This document shows, piece by piece, positions 1 to 9,000 of a stretch of 64,000 bases of DNA. This DNA is from Oxalobacteraceae bacterium OTU3CINTB1 (GTDB lineage Bacteria; Pseudomonadota; Gammaproteobacteria; Burkholderiales; Burkholderiaceae_D): positions 1,364,001 through 1,428,000 of the forward strand of contig CP099652.1 of the NCBI GenBank assembly GCA_024123955.1, read 5' to 3'. The translations under genes were made by a program, and so were the position numbers. Under the pieces are notes generated by a model. The model searched no databases, was not told the origin of the DNA, and saw nothing but the letters and a program-made list of their open reading frames with translations. Each line of letters starts with the position of its first letter. Position 1 is the stretch's first letter.

Positions 1-893
1 GCGCCCAGCGGCGCCATGTTGCCCATCAACTCGGCGCTGCCGCCGAAGGCCGCCACCGGCAAGCCGCCGCCGATCACCTTGCCCAGCGCCGTCAGATCGG
101 GCTTGATGCCGTACAGTTCCTGCGCGCCGCCCAGCGCCACGCGGAAGCCGCACATCACCTCGTCGAAGATCAGAATGGAGCCGTATTTGGTGCACAGCGC
201 GCGCATCGCCTGCAGGAAGGCCTCGCTGGCCTTGATCAGGTTCATATTGCCGGCCACCGGTTCGACGATGACGCAGGCGATGTCGTCGCCGAACGAGGCG
301 AACGCCTCTTCCAGCTGCTCGACGTTGTTATAGTCCAGCACCAGCGTGTGCTTGACGAAGTCCTCCGGCACGCCGGCCGACGTCGGATTGCCGAAGGTGA
401 GCAGGCCGCTGCCCGCCTTGACCAGCAGCGAATCGGCGTGGCCGTGGTAGCAGCCTTCGAACTTGACGATCTTGTCGCGGCCCGTGGCGCCGCGCGCCAG
501 GCGCAGCGCGCTCATGGTCGCCTCGGTGCCCGACGAGACCAGGCGCACCTGCTCGATCGACGGCACCAGGCGGCAGATTTCCTCGGCCATCAGCACTTCG
601 CCTTCGGTCGGCGCGCCGAACGACAGGCCGCGCGCGGCCGCCTCCTGCACCGCCTTGACCACTTCCGGATGCGCGTGGCCGACGATGGCCGGGCCCCAGG
701 AGCCGATGTAGTCGATATAGCGCTTGTCGTCGGCGTCCCAGAAGTACGGGCCCTCGGCGCGGGTGATGAAGCGCGGCGTGCCGCCGACCGAACGGAAGGC
801 GCGCACCGGCGAGTTGACGCCGCCCGGCGTGGTTTTCTGGGCGCGTTCGAACAGGATGTCGTTTTTCGAGGTGTTGAGCGTATTCGTAGTCAT
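1..893 (-). CDS. hemL: glutamate-1-semialdehyde 2,1-aminomutase (C-terminus outside window)
   Basis: A PLP enzyme that converts glutamate-1-semialdehyde to 5-aminolevulinate in the C5 route to tetrapyrroles, in the cytoplasm. The reading frame starts at an ATG at 893 and runs off the window edge, so about 297 of the usual roughly 427 residues are present. The N-terminus carries the family sequence [13 protein letters not shown]. The PLP lysine is in the motif GKVIGGG near residue 272, followed by LPVAAFGG. Its start faces the same way as thiD, which ends upstream of it at 939, so the two may be co-transcribed. Identification is firm; only the truncation limits it. Confidence 0.96.
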   Translation of the reverse strand, partial: MTTNTLNTSKNDILFERAQKTTPGGVNSPVRAFRSVGGTPRFITRAEGPYFWDADDKRYIDYIGSWGPAIVGHAHPEVVKAVQEAAARGLSFGAPTEGEVLMAEEICRLVPSIEQVRLVSSGTEATMSALRLARGATGRDKIVKFEGCYHGHADSLLVKAGSGLLTFGNPTSAGVPEDFVKHTLVLDYNNVEQLEEAFASFGDDIACVIVEPVAGNMNLIKASEAFLQAMRALCTKYGSILIFDEVMCGFRVALGGAQELYGIKPDLTALGKVIGGGLPVAAFGGSAELMGNMAPLG

Positions 894-938
894 GTTGGCA
901 TCTTCAATATCAGGTGTGGGGACGGCCGGCGTCGGCGA

Positions 939-1790
939 TTACTGCATGTCGGCGGCCGTGGTCAGCAAATGGAAAAAGCGGTTGGGCACGAACTTGCCCA
1001 TGCCGTAGCGCTGCGCGTGCGCCAGCGCGCCGACGGTGTACTCCTGCGCCGCCGCCACCGCCTCGGGCACGTCGGCGCCGCGCGCCATGAAGGCGGTGAT
1101 CGCCGCCGACAAGGTGCCGCCGGCGCCGAGGAAGGGACCAGGCAGGTGTTGCCAGGCGTCGTGGCTGACCATGCCCTCGGCGCCGAACAGCGTGTTGGCC
1201 AGGATGTTGGGCGAGGTCGGGTCGCCCTGCGGCGTGCCGGCGGCGGTGCCGGTGACGAGCACGAATTCGCAGCCCAGGGCCAGCAGGTGCTCGACGTCCG
1301 ATTCGAGCGTGTCCTCGGCGCCTTCGCGCCAGGTCTCGGCCAGCCGGCCCAGTTCCACCAGCGACAGCATCAGCAGGGTCGCCTGCGGCACCAGCAGCTG
1401 GCGCACGGCGGTGAGCAGTTCCTCGGCGTCGTCGTCGGGCAGGTCGGGCAGGCGGGAACTGAACGGATCGAGGATCAGCGGCGCGTCCGGATAGTCGGAC
1501 AGGATCTCGGCGATCGCCGCCACCTGCTCGATGTTGGTCAGCGCGCCAACCTTGAAGGCGGCCATGGTCATGTCCTCCAGGACCACGCGCGCCTGGTCGG
1601 AAACCCAGTCCGGATCGATTTCCTGCACGTCCTCGACGCGCGCGCTGTCGCCGATCAGCAACGCGGTGGTGACCGCCAATCCGGTGCAGGAGAGGGCCGA
1701 AAAAGCCGCCAGGTCGGCCTGGACGCCCATCGCGCCGGCCGGATCGGCAGCGCCGAAGCTTAATATGAGAGGAGAAGTTTGGTTTTGCAC
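939..1790 (-). CDS. thiD: hydroxymethylpyrimidine/phosphomethylpyrimidine kinase, divergent ThiD
   Basis: A ribokinase-fold protein of 283 residues that matches ThiD, the kinase that phosphorylates HMP and HMP-P in thiamine synthesis. The N-terminal substrate loop is recognisable (GAADPAGAMGVQADL, beside the usual GsDpSGGAGIQADL). The C-terminal anion-hole motif, normally GTGC followed by TLS, reads GAGGTLSAA here, so the conserved Cys is Gly. The start is a GTG at 1790 with no strong Shine-Dalgarno sequence. It lies upstream of hemL on the same strand and divergently from the rubredoxin gene. The family call is good, but full ThiD activity is not assured because of the altered motif. Confidence 0.85.
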   Translation of the reverse strand: MQNQTSPLILSFGAADPAGAMGVQADLAAFSALSCTGLAVTTALLIGDSARVEDVQEIDPDWVSDQARVVLEDMTMAAFKVGALTNIEQVAAIAEILSDYPDAPLILDPFSSRLPDLPDDDAEELLTAVRQLLVPQATLLMLSLVELGRLAETWREGAEDTLESDVEHLLALGCEFVLVTGTAAGTPQGDPTSPNILANTLFGAEGMVSHDAWQHLPGPFLGAGGTLSAAITAFMARGADVPEAVAAAQEYTVGALAHAQRYGMGKFVPNRFFHLLTTAADMQ

Positions 1791-1847
1791 GGCTGGTAGA
1801 TTAAGATACCTAATTCAGCATTTTACTTGATTGAAGGGTGGCAGAAC

Positions 1848-2039
1848 GTGAGTAGCAATGAAACAACGCAGGAGTTCCAGACCTGGATGTGCCTGATCTG
1901 TGGCTGGATCTACGACGAGCAGGCCGGACTCCCGGACGAAGGCATCGCCCCCGGCACCCGCTGGGCCGACGTGCCGATGAACTGGAGCTGCCCGGAATGC
2001 GGCGCCCGCAAGGACGATTTCGAGATGGTCGCCATTTGA
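1848..2039 (+). CDS. rubA: rubredoxin
   Basis: A small iron-only electron carrier of 63 residues. Four cysteines in two CxxC pairs (C15/C18 in CLICG, C48/C51 in CPECG) bind a single iron, and the core between them (YDEQAGLPDEGIAPGTRW) is the typical rubredoxin sequence. I chose the GTG at 1848 because GAAGGGTGG lies about 7 bases before it. An in-frame TTG at 1827 would add seven residues but has no ribosome binding site. It is transcribed away from thiD and ends about 110 bases before pilG. The electron partner is not visible. Confidence 0.93.
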   Translation: MSSNETTQEFQTWMCLICGWIYDEQAGLPDEGIAPGTRWADVPMNWSCPECGARKDDFEMVAI

Positions 2040-2075
2040 CACAAGCCGGCGCACGGTGATTTTATCCGGCCGGGA

Positions 2076-2106
2076 GCGCCCGGCGCCAGCAAGGCGCGCC
2101 GGGCGC
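2076..2106 (+). terminator. GC-rich hairpin after the rubredoxin gene
   Basis: CGCCCGGCGCC at 2077-2087 pairs with GGCGCGCCGGGCG at 2093-2105 across a five-base loop, with a two-base bulge. It sits between the rubredoxin stop and pilG and could end rubredoxin transcription. No T-run follows, so an intrinsic terminator is only a guess. Confidence 0.35.
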
Positions 2107-2113
2107 GCCGCCT

Positions 2114-2130
2114 ATGCTATCGTGTAGCAT
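2114..2130. promoter_or_regulatory. short perfect palindrome upstream of pilG
   Basis: ATGCTA and TAGCAT (6 bp each) flank the loop TCGTG, 19 bases before the pilG start. It may be an operator or leader hairpin for the chemosensory operon. The evidence is position and symmetry only. Confidence 0.25.
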
Positions 2131-2148
2131 CATCCCAGCGATTCGATT

Positions 2149-2571
2149 ATGACGACCACGCCGCAAGCCAATGTGACCGATTCGGCCCTGAAAATCATGG
2201 TGATCGACGATAGCAGCACGATACGTCGATCGGCCGAGATTTTTCTGAGCCAGGCCGGCTACCGGGTGGTGCTGGCCGAAGACGGCTTCGACGCCCTGGC
2301 CAAGATCAACGACCACCACCCGGCGCTGGTGTTTTGCGACATCCTGATGCCGCGCCTGGACGGTTACCAAACCTGCGCCCTGATTAAAAAAAGCGCGAAA
2401 TTCCATGCCACGCCGGTGCTGATGCTGTCCTCCAAGGACGGCCTGTTTGACCGCGCGCGCGGCGCGATGGTCGGCTCGGCCGCCTACCTGACCAAACCTT
2501 TTACCAAGGACAGCCTGCTGGCCGCCGTGCGCGAGCACACCGGCGGCGCGTCCGTGCCGTCACCAGAATAA
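2149..2571 (+). CDS. pilG: twitching motility response regulator PilG
   Basis: A single-domain receiver of 140 residues. The acidic pair is D20-D21 (VIDDSS), the phospho-acceptor is D64 (FCDILMPRLDG) and the conserved lysine is K116 (YLTKPF). There is no output domain, so it acts by protein contact. In the Pil-Chp pathway PilG receives phosphate from ChpA and promotes pilus extension. It is the first gene of a pilG-pilH-pilI-pilJ-chpA operon on one strand with short gaps. The PilG name rests on receiver type plus gene order, since single receivers are hard to tell apart by sequence alone. Confidence 0.92.
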   Translation: MTTTPQANVTDSALKIMVIDDSSTIRRSAEIFLSQAGYRVVLAEDGFDALAKINDHHPALVFCDILMPRLDGYQTCALIKKSAKFHATPVLMLSSKDGLFDRARGAMVGSAAYLTKPFTKDSLLAAVREHTGGASVPSPE

Positions 2572-2590
2572 GAAAGCCGCAGAGGGAATT

Positions 2591-2974
2591 ATGGCCATAC
2601 ACCGCATTTTGATCGTCGATGATTCGCCCACCGAACGTTACTACCTGACCGATATCCTGGTGCGCAACGGCTTTTCGGTGTCGGTGGCCGAAAACGGCGA
2701 GGAGGCGCTGGCCAAGATCAAGGCCGACAAGCCGCAGTTGATCCTGATGGACGTGGTCATGCCCGGCGCGAACGGCTTCCAGGTCACCCGCTCGATCGCC
2801 CGCGATCCGGCGCTGCAGGACGTGCCGGTGATTATCTGCTCAAGCAAAAACCAGGAGACCGACCGTATCTGGGGCTTGCGCCAGGGCGCGCGCGACTACC
2901 TGGTCAAACCGGTCGACGCGGCCGATCTGCTGGCCAGGATCGCCGCCCTGGACGTGCAGGCGGGCCAAGACTAA
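2591..2974 (+). CDS. pilH: twitching motility response regulator PilH
   Basis: A stand-alone receiver of 127 residues with D10-D11 (IVDDSP), phospho-acceptor D54 (LMDVVMPG) and K106 (YLVKPV). The ATG at 2591 follows an AGAGGGAATT ribosome binding site. In Pil-Chp systems PilH is the second receiver, acting as a phosphate sink or retraction signal opposite PilG. The gene lies 19 bases after pilG and three bases before pilI. Confidence 0.93.
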   Translation: MAIHRILIVDDSPTERYYLTDILVRNGFSVSVAENGEEALAKIKADKPQLILMDVVMPGANGFQVTRSIARDPALQDVPVIICSSKNQETDRIWGLRQGARDYLVKPVDAADLLARIAALDVQAGQD

Positions 2975-2977
2975 GCG

Positions 2978-3568
2978 ATGGACAGCCACGCGCCCGACAG
3001 CACCGCCGACGATACCGCCGATAACAGCGGTTCGCCGGCCGGCACGGAACGCCGCAGCCGCCTGCGCCAGTACCAGGTGCAGCTGCTCGAGCGCATGCAG
3101 GCCGCCAAGACCGGGGCCAACGTCGGCGGGCGCGAACTGGGTGTGCTGATCGGCGGCCGTCCGTGCCTGCTGGACCTGACCCAGATCGGCGAGATCGTGC
3201 CGCCGCAACCGGTGACGCCGGTGCCGCTGACGCGGGCCTGGTACCAGGGCCTGGCCAATATACGCGGCAACCTCACCGGCGTGGTCGACCTGGCGCGCTT
3301 CCAGTGGCAGGGCGCCGGCGCCGACGGCACCACGCTGTCGGAGCGCCGCTTCATCACCTTCGCGCCGGGGCTGGGCTTTAACTGCGCATTGCTGGCCGGG
3401 CGCGTACTGGGTCTGCGCAAGCTGGCCGACATGCAGGCGGCGGCGCCTGCGGACGGCGCGCCGGCGTGGTGCGGACAGCGCTTCGACGACGCCGAGGGCC
3501 TGTGCTGGACCCGGATCGACCTGGCGCAGCTGGTGCGCGACCCCGCGTTTCTGCAAGTTGGCTTCTGA
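2978..3568 (+). CDS. pilI: CheW-like adaptor PilI
   Basis: A CheW-domain protein of 196 residues that should link the receptor PilJ to the kinase ChpA. The CheW core runs from about residue 40 to 180, with the typical ARGLANIRGN-like stretch (WYQGLANIRGNLTGVVDL), a conserved loop in this fold. The first 40 residues are polar and probably disordered. It starts three bases after the pilH stop, so translation is probably coupled. A 62-base gap separates it from pilJ. Confidence 0.9.
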   Translation: MDSHAPDSTADDTADNSGSPAGTERRSRLRQYQVQLLERMQAAKTGANVGGRELGVLIGGRPCLLDLTQIGEIVPPQPVTPVPLTRAWYQGLANIRGNLTGVVDLARFQWQGAGADGTTLSERRFITFAPGLGFNCALLAGRVLGLRKLADMQAAAPADGAPAWCGQRFDDAEGLCWTRIDLAQLVRDPAFLQVGF

Positions 3569-3630
3569 TGCACGTACACTGCGGATGATGGAGAATCGCG
3601 GGTCGCATAAATTAATCCGGAGAGGGTGGA

Positions 3631-5967
3631 ATGGCTTTCAAGATGGGTAGTTTCTCGAATGGCAACCGGAATGCCGACCAGGACCCGACAGCGAATGCGG
3701 AATTCGGCGAGGCCGGCGATTCGCAGTTCATGGATGCCGCCGCCGGGACCGGAAGCACCGCCAACACCATCGCCAGCACCGCCAACACCGCCGCCGACGG
3801 CGGCGCCCCGCTGCGCCTGCGCGATGCGCTGGGCCGCCTCGGCACCCGCGTGGCGCCCGCCGAAACCGCCGCCGGTTTCAAACTGCCGCTGATCGGCCAT
3901 CTGCCGGCGCAACGCCAATTGAGCATCTTGTCGACCGCGCTGGCCGTGAGCCTTGGCGCGAGCGCGGTGTTCGTCGCGCTCAACACCATCCACAGCGCCA
4001 ACCGCTCGGCCCAAACCCAGGTCGCCAGCGACGCGTTGATGCACTCGCAGCGCATCGGCAAGGCCGCGCCGAACGCCGTGCAGGGCAGCGCCGAAGGCTT
4101 TCGCCAGCTCGAGGAAAGCCGCAAGGAGCTCAATAGCGACATCAAGCTGATGACGCGCGGCGGCACCTACCAAGGGCGCGAAATCGGCGAGCCGCGCGCC
4201 GACCTGGCGCCGGTGGTGGCCGCCGCGAGCAAGCAGTGGAGCGCGACCGACATCGCCGCCGACACCATCCTGACCCTCAAGGGAGACCTGAGCGGCGTCG
4301 ATAAGACGCTACAGAAACTCAACACGATGTCGCCCGACCTGCTGGCGCGCACCGAGGAAATCACCGCCATCAAGCTGCAGCGCGGGGGCACGGGGCGCGA
4401 GTTGGCGGCGCTGGGCGGGCTGTCGATGCTGACCCAGCGCATGAGCCGCGGCGCCAGCGAATTCCTGACCGCAGGCGGCATCAGCTCGGAAACGGCGTTC
4501 CAGCTGGGACGCGACACCACCGTGTTCCGCAACACGGTCGACGGTTTCCTCAACGGCAGCGCGCCGCTGGGCGTCGCCGCCGTGCGCGATCCGGACCTGC
4601 GCGAGAAGTTCACCGCGCTCAAAGGCGACTTCGAGGAATATCAAAAGCTGGTGACGGCGATCCTCAACAAGCTGGATAAATTCAGCGCCGCGAAAACCGC
4701 CGAGCAGCTGATCTTCAACGACAACGAAGCGCTGCGCCAACGCCTGTCGGTGCTGCAGCAGGCCTACCGCGAAGACCAGGATTCGCTCGGCCCGACGTTC
4801 TGGCTGATGGTGGCTGGCGGCTTGCTCACGCTGATCATGGCGGCGGCCATCGGCCGGGTGCTGCTGATGGATTCCCACAACCGCACGCGCGGCGCCGACC
4901 GCCGCCGCCAGGAGGCGGAGGCGATGCGCCAGCAATCGCAGCGCAAGGAGGAGGAAGCCAAGGCCATGAACGACCAGAACCAGGCCGCGATCCTGCGCCT
5001 GATGAATGAGCTGCAGGAAGTGGCCGACGGCGACCTGACGGTGCAGGCCACCGTTTCCGAGGACATCACCGGCGCGATCGCCGATTCGGTCAACTACACG
5101 GTCGAAGAGCTGCGCGGGCTGGTGGGGCGCGTGACCGCCACCGCCGAACAGGTGACCAAGGCTTCCACCCACGCGCAAAGCATCGCCGCCAACTTGCTGC
5201 AGGCGTCGCAGCGGCAGTCGCGCGAGATCCAGGACGCCAGCGCCACCGTCGCCAAGATGGCCAACGAGATCACCGACGTGTCGCGTTCGGCCAGCGAATC
5301 GGCCGACGTCGCGCGCCAGTCGGTGGCGGCGGCGCAGCAAGGGTCGACGGCGGTGGAAAACGCCATCAAGGGCATGCACGAGATCCGCGACCAGATCCAG
5401 GACACCTCCAAGCGCATCAAGCGGCTGGGCGAATCGTCGCAGGAGATCGGCGAGATCACCGAGCTCATTTCCGACATCACCGAACAGACCAACGTGCTGG
5501 CGCTGAACGCGGCGATCCAGGCCGCGTCGGCCGGCGAGGCGGGACGCGGCTTCTCGGTGGTGGCGGAGGAGGTGCAGCGGCTGGCGGAGCGCTCGGCCGA
5601 AGCGGCCAAGCAGATCGGCGCGCTGGTGCGCACGATCCAAACCGATACCCACGACGCCGTGGCGGCGATGGAAAAATCGACCCGGGGCGTGGTCGAAGGC
5701 GCGCGCCTGTCCGACGCGGCCGGCGCGGCGCTGAACGACATTTCGCAAGTGTCGAACCGGCTGGCCGAGCTGATTTCCGGCATTTCGCTCGCCACCGGCC
5801 AGCAGGCGACATCGGCCAACGGCGTCGCGAACAATATCCAGCACATCTTGACGGTGACCGAGCAGACGCAGGACGGCACGCAGCAAACCGCGCAATCGAT
5901 CCATAAACTGTCGGTGCTGGCGCAGGAATTGAAAAACTCGGTGGCGCGATTCCGCATCGCGTCCTGA
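3631..5967 (+). CDS. pilJ: methyl-accepting chemotaxis receptor PilJ
   Basis: The transmembrane receptor of the pilus chemosensory system, 778 residues. A polar, alanine- and threonine-rich cytoplasmic leader of about 95 residues comes first (it contains [12 protein letters not shown]). TM1 is near 97-118, a periplasmic sensing region follows, and TM2 is near 390-413. After that come a coiled-coil HAMP-like region and the signalling hairpin, whose tip is at about 608-645 ([17 protein letters not shown] then GEAGRGF). The tip is nearly invariant in chemoreceptors and binds PilI and ChpA. An AGAGGGTGG ribosome binding site precedes the ATG. The alanine-rich leader is longer than I would expect for PilJ. 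Confidence 0.95.
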   Translation: MAFKMGSFSNGNRNADQDPTANAEFGEAGDSQFMDAAAGTGSTANTIASTANTAADGGAPLRLRDALGRLGTRVAPAETAAGFKLPLIGHLPAQRQLSILSTALAVSLGASAVFVALNTIHSANRSAQTQVASDALMHSQRIGKAAPNAVQGSAEGFRQLEESRKELNSDIKLMTRGGTYQGREIGEPRADLAPVVAAASKQWSATDIAADTILTLKGDLSGVDKTLQKLNTMSPDLLARTEEITAIKLQRGGTGRELAALGGLSMLTQRMSRGASEFLTAGGISSETAFQLGRDTTVFRNTVDGFLNGSAPLGVAAVRDPDLREKFTALKGDFEEYQKLVTAILNKLDKFSAAKTAEQLIFNDNEALRQRLSVLQQAYREDQDSLGPTFWLMVAGGLLTLIMAAAIGRVLLMDSHNRTRGADRRRQEAEAMRQQSQRKEEEAKAMNDQNQAAILRLMNELQEVADGDLTVQATVSEDITGAIADSVNYTVEELRGLVGRVTATAEQVTKASTHAQSIAANLLQASQRQSREIQDASATVAKMANEITDVSRSASESADVARQSVAAAQQGSTAVENAIKGMHEIRDQIQDTSKRIKRLGESSQEIGEITELISDITEQTNVLALNAAIQAASAGEAGRGFSVVAEEVQRLAERSAEAAKQIGALVRTIQTDTHDAVAAMEKSTRGVVEGARLSDAAGAALNDISQVSNRLAELISGISLATGQQATSANGVANNIQHILTVTEQTQDGTQQTAQSIHKLSVLAQELKNSVARFRIAS

Positions 5968-6005
5968 ACGCACGCTGCGCACCTCATTGAAAGGCCTAGG
6001 CAAGC

Positions 6006-9000
6006 ATGACCACAACTGATTTTTCGACACCGCAGCAACCGCAATTGGATACCGGGCCCCTGTCGTGGGTGATGGTGGAAATCCGGGAGTCGCTGGCGCG
6101 CTCCAGGACCGCGCTGGTCGAGGCGGGCGGCAGGGCGGCGGAAGATCAGGCGACGCAGCTGCAGCACGCGAAATCGCATTTGCACCAGGCCCACGGCGCA
6201 TTGCAGATGGTCGACATCGACGGCGTGAGCCAGATGACGCAGTTGGCCGAGGCGGCGCTGGACCGCTTCAAGGCCGGCACGGTCAAGTGCAGCACCGACC
6301 ATGTGGAGGCGGTGTCGCAGCTGTATCAGGCGCTGGTCGAGTATCTGGAGGAGCTGCTGGATGGCGCGCCATCGCAGCCGGCCAGGCTGTTCCCGTACTA
6401 CCGCGCGCTGCAGGAGATGATAGGCGCCGACCGGATACACCCCGCGGACCTGTTTTTCCCGGATTTATCGCGGACGCCGGACCTGGATGTTATCGATGCC
6501 GGCGTCGACGAAGTTGTTGACTATTCGGCCTACCGCCAACGGTTCGAACGCGCGCTGCTGCCGTATATGAAAAGCACCGAACCGGCGCAGCAGCGGGAAC
6601 ACGCCGCCGCGCTGCTCGACGCCGTGAAACTGGTCGCCGGCGCGCAGCGGGACGAAAAGGCCCGCACCTTCTGGCTGGCGATGCAGGGCTTCGCCGAGCT
6701 GGTGGCCGGCGGCGAACTGGCCGGCGGCCTGTATGTGAAGCAGCTGTTCGGATTGATCAATCTGCAAATCCGCCGTTTGAGCCAGGGCACCGTCGCGCAG
6801 CCGGACACGATGCTGCGTGACGCGCTGTTCTTTATCGCGGCGGCCGGCGCGGACACCGAATCGCCGACGGCGAGGACGATGCGCGCCGTCTTCGCGCTCG
6901 ACGGTCTGGCGCCGGCCGACTACGAGACCCGCCGCTACGGCCAGATCGACGACGAAGCGCTGGAGCGCGCCAAGAGCGGCATGGCGCAGGCCAAGGCCAG
7001 TTGGGACAGGCTGGCCGACGCCGAGATCGATTCCGGCCTGGACGCCGCGTTCGACACCGCGCTGGCCGATGTCGCCGACGCATGCGACAAGCTGAATATT
7101 CCGGCCCTCAGCGCGCTGATGCGCCAGTTGGCCGAGGTGGCGCGCACCGCCGTCTCGGCCGGCCGCAGCGAGGAGCTGGCGCTGGAAATGGCGACCGCGC
7201 TGCTGTTCGCCGAGCATGGCCTGGAACAGATCCGCCACCTGCCGACCGACTTCGCGGCGAACGCCGATACGATAGGCGCGCGCTTGCTGGCGCTGGTGTC
7301 CGGCGATACGCCGCCGGAGCCGGCGCAGTGGCAGAGTGGTTTGGCGCGGCAGATGCGGCAGGACGATACCGCGATCGCGCTGGCGCTGGAAATGAAGACC
7401 GGCCTGCGCCAGGTGGAGAAGGTGCTCGACGAGTACTACATCGATCCGGCCAGGCGCCCGTCGCTGGCGGAACTCGATCCGGTGCTGCACCAGTTGCAGG
7501 GCGCGCTGGCGATGCTCGACCAGGAAGATGCGATGAAAGCGGCGCAGCATGTGAAGGCGGCGGTGCTGTCGCTGGCCACCGGCGGCGGCGATTCCACGCA
7601 GGAGTCGAAGACCCTCGACGACATCGCGCAGAATGTCGGCGCGCTGGGCTTTTTTGTCGACATGCTGGCGCAGAACGCGGCCGGCGCGCGCGAGCGTTTT
7701 ACTTTCGATGCGCAGCAGGGGACCTTCCGTTCGGTGCCGTTCAAGAAGATGACGGAGTCCGAATCGATCCCGGTGCTGGATCAGGAAGTGGTGGCGCCCG
7801 CGCCGGCGTCGATGCCGGCCGAAGCGCCGCCGCCCGCCGCCAGCGACGCTGCGGTGGAGGCCGAGCTGCTGGAAATCTTCATCGCCGAGGCGCGCGAGGT
7901 GCTGGACTTTGTCGATGACACGCTGGCCAAGCCTCGTTCGGAATCCGGCGGCGAGCAGTCCCTGATCATGTTGCGCCGCTCTTTCCATACGCTCAAGGGC
8001 AGCGGACGGATGGTCGGGATGAACCAGTTCGCCGACGCCGCGCATGCGGTCGAGCGGGTGATGAACACCTGGCTGGCCGAGGAGCGACCTTCGTCCGACG
8101 CGTTGTTCTCGCTGCTGGCGGCCGTCGCGCGCGAGTTGCGTGCCTGGGTGGCGGAGTTGGCGTCCGCCGGCGTCTCGGCCCGCAATGCGAACGCGTTGGT
8201 GGCCGCCGCCCTGCGTGTTCGGGAGGGCGGCGAATTCTTCATCGAGGAGGCGGTACCGGCCCCGCCGCCGGCGCCTTCCTCCACCGGCAACGTCATCGAA
8301 TTCCCCACCGCGGCGCCGCCGGTCGTACCACGCGACGACAACGTCAAGCATATCGGCGAGCTGGATATCCCTCTGCCGCTGTACAACATCTATCTGCACG
8401 AGACGGACGAACTGGTTCGCCTGCTGCAGCAGGATTTCGGCGAGTGGCGCCACGAGCCGCGCCGGCCGGTCAATCCCGAGGCGCTGCAGGCGTCCCATAC
8501 GCTGGCCGGCACGTCGGGCACGGTCGGCTTCAAGGTCTTGCGCGAAGTGGCGCTTTCGCTGGAGACGACGCTGCAAGCGTTGCTGCCGCCCGCCCCGCAT
8601 CTGGATCAGGCGCAGCACGATCTGCTGGACTTCGCGATAGAGCGCATCCGCCAGATGCTGCAAAGCTTTGCGCAGGGCGAAATGCCCGCCGCGCAGCCGG
8701 AACTGATCGCCGCCTTGCGGCAGCTGAGCGAGGAACTGGCCGCCGCGCCGCCCGGCGCCGGCCAGGATATCGAGGCGCGTCTGGATGATCTGGTGGCGGA
8801 GACGATGGAAAACATCGCGTCGCCGCCGCAGCCGCCGGAGGCGGAGGAAACGCCGCTGGACCGTTTGTTCAGGGATGCCTACGACGTGCTTAGCGGGAGC
8901 GTGCCGGAATCGGACGCCCCCGTGGCCGCGCCGGAGCCAAAAAAAGTCGAAGAGCGCGCCGATGACAGCATCGATGATTTGTTCAACGCGGCCTTTGACG

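Noticed and set aside
348..1763. Long plus-strand open frame of 471 residues opposite hemL and thiD
   Set aside because: It is antisense to two clear genes and rich in R, G and H, as expected from a GC-rich complement. It has no family match.
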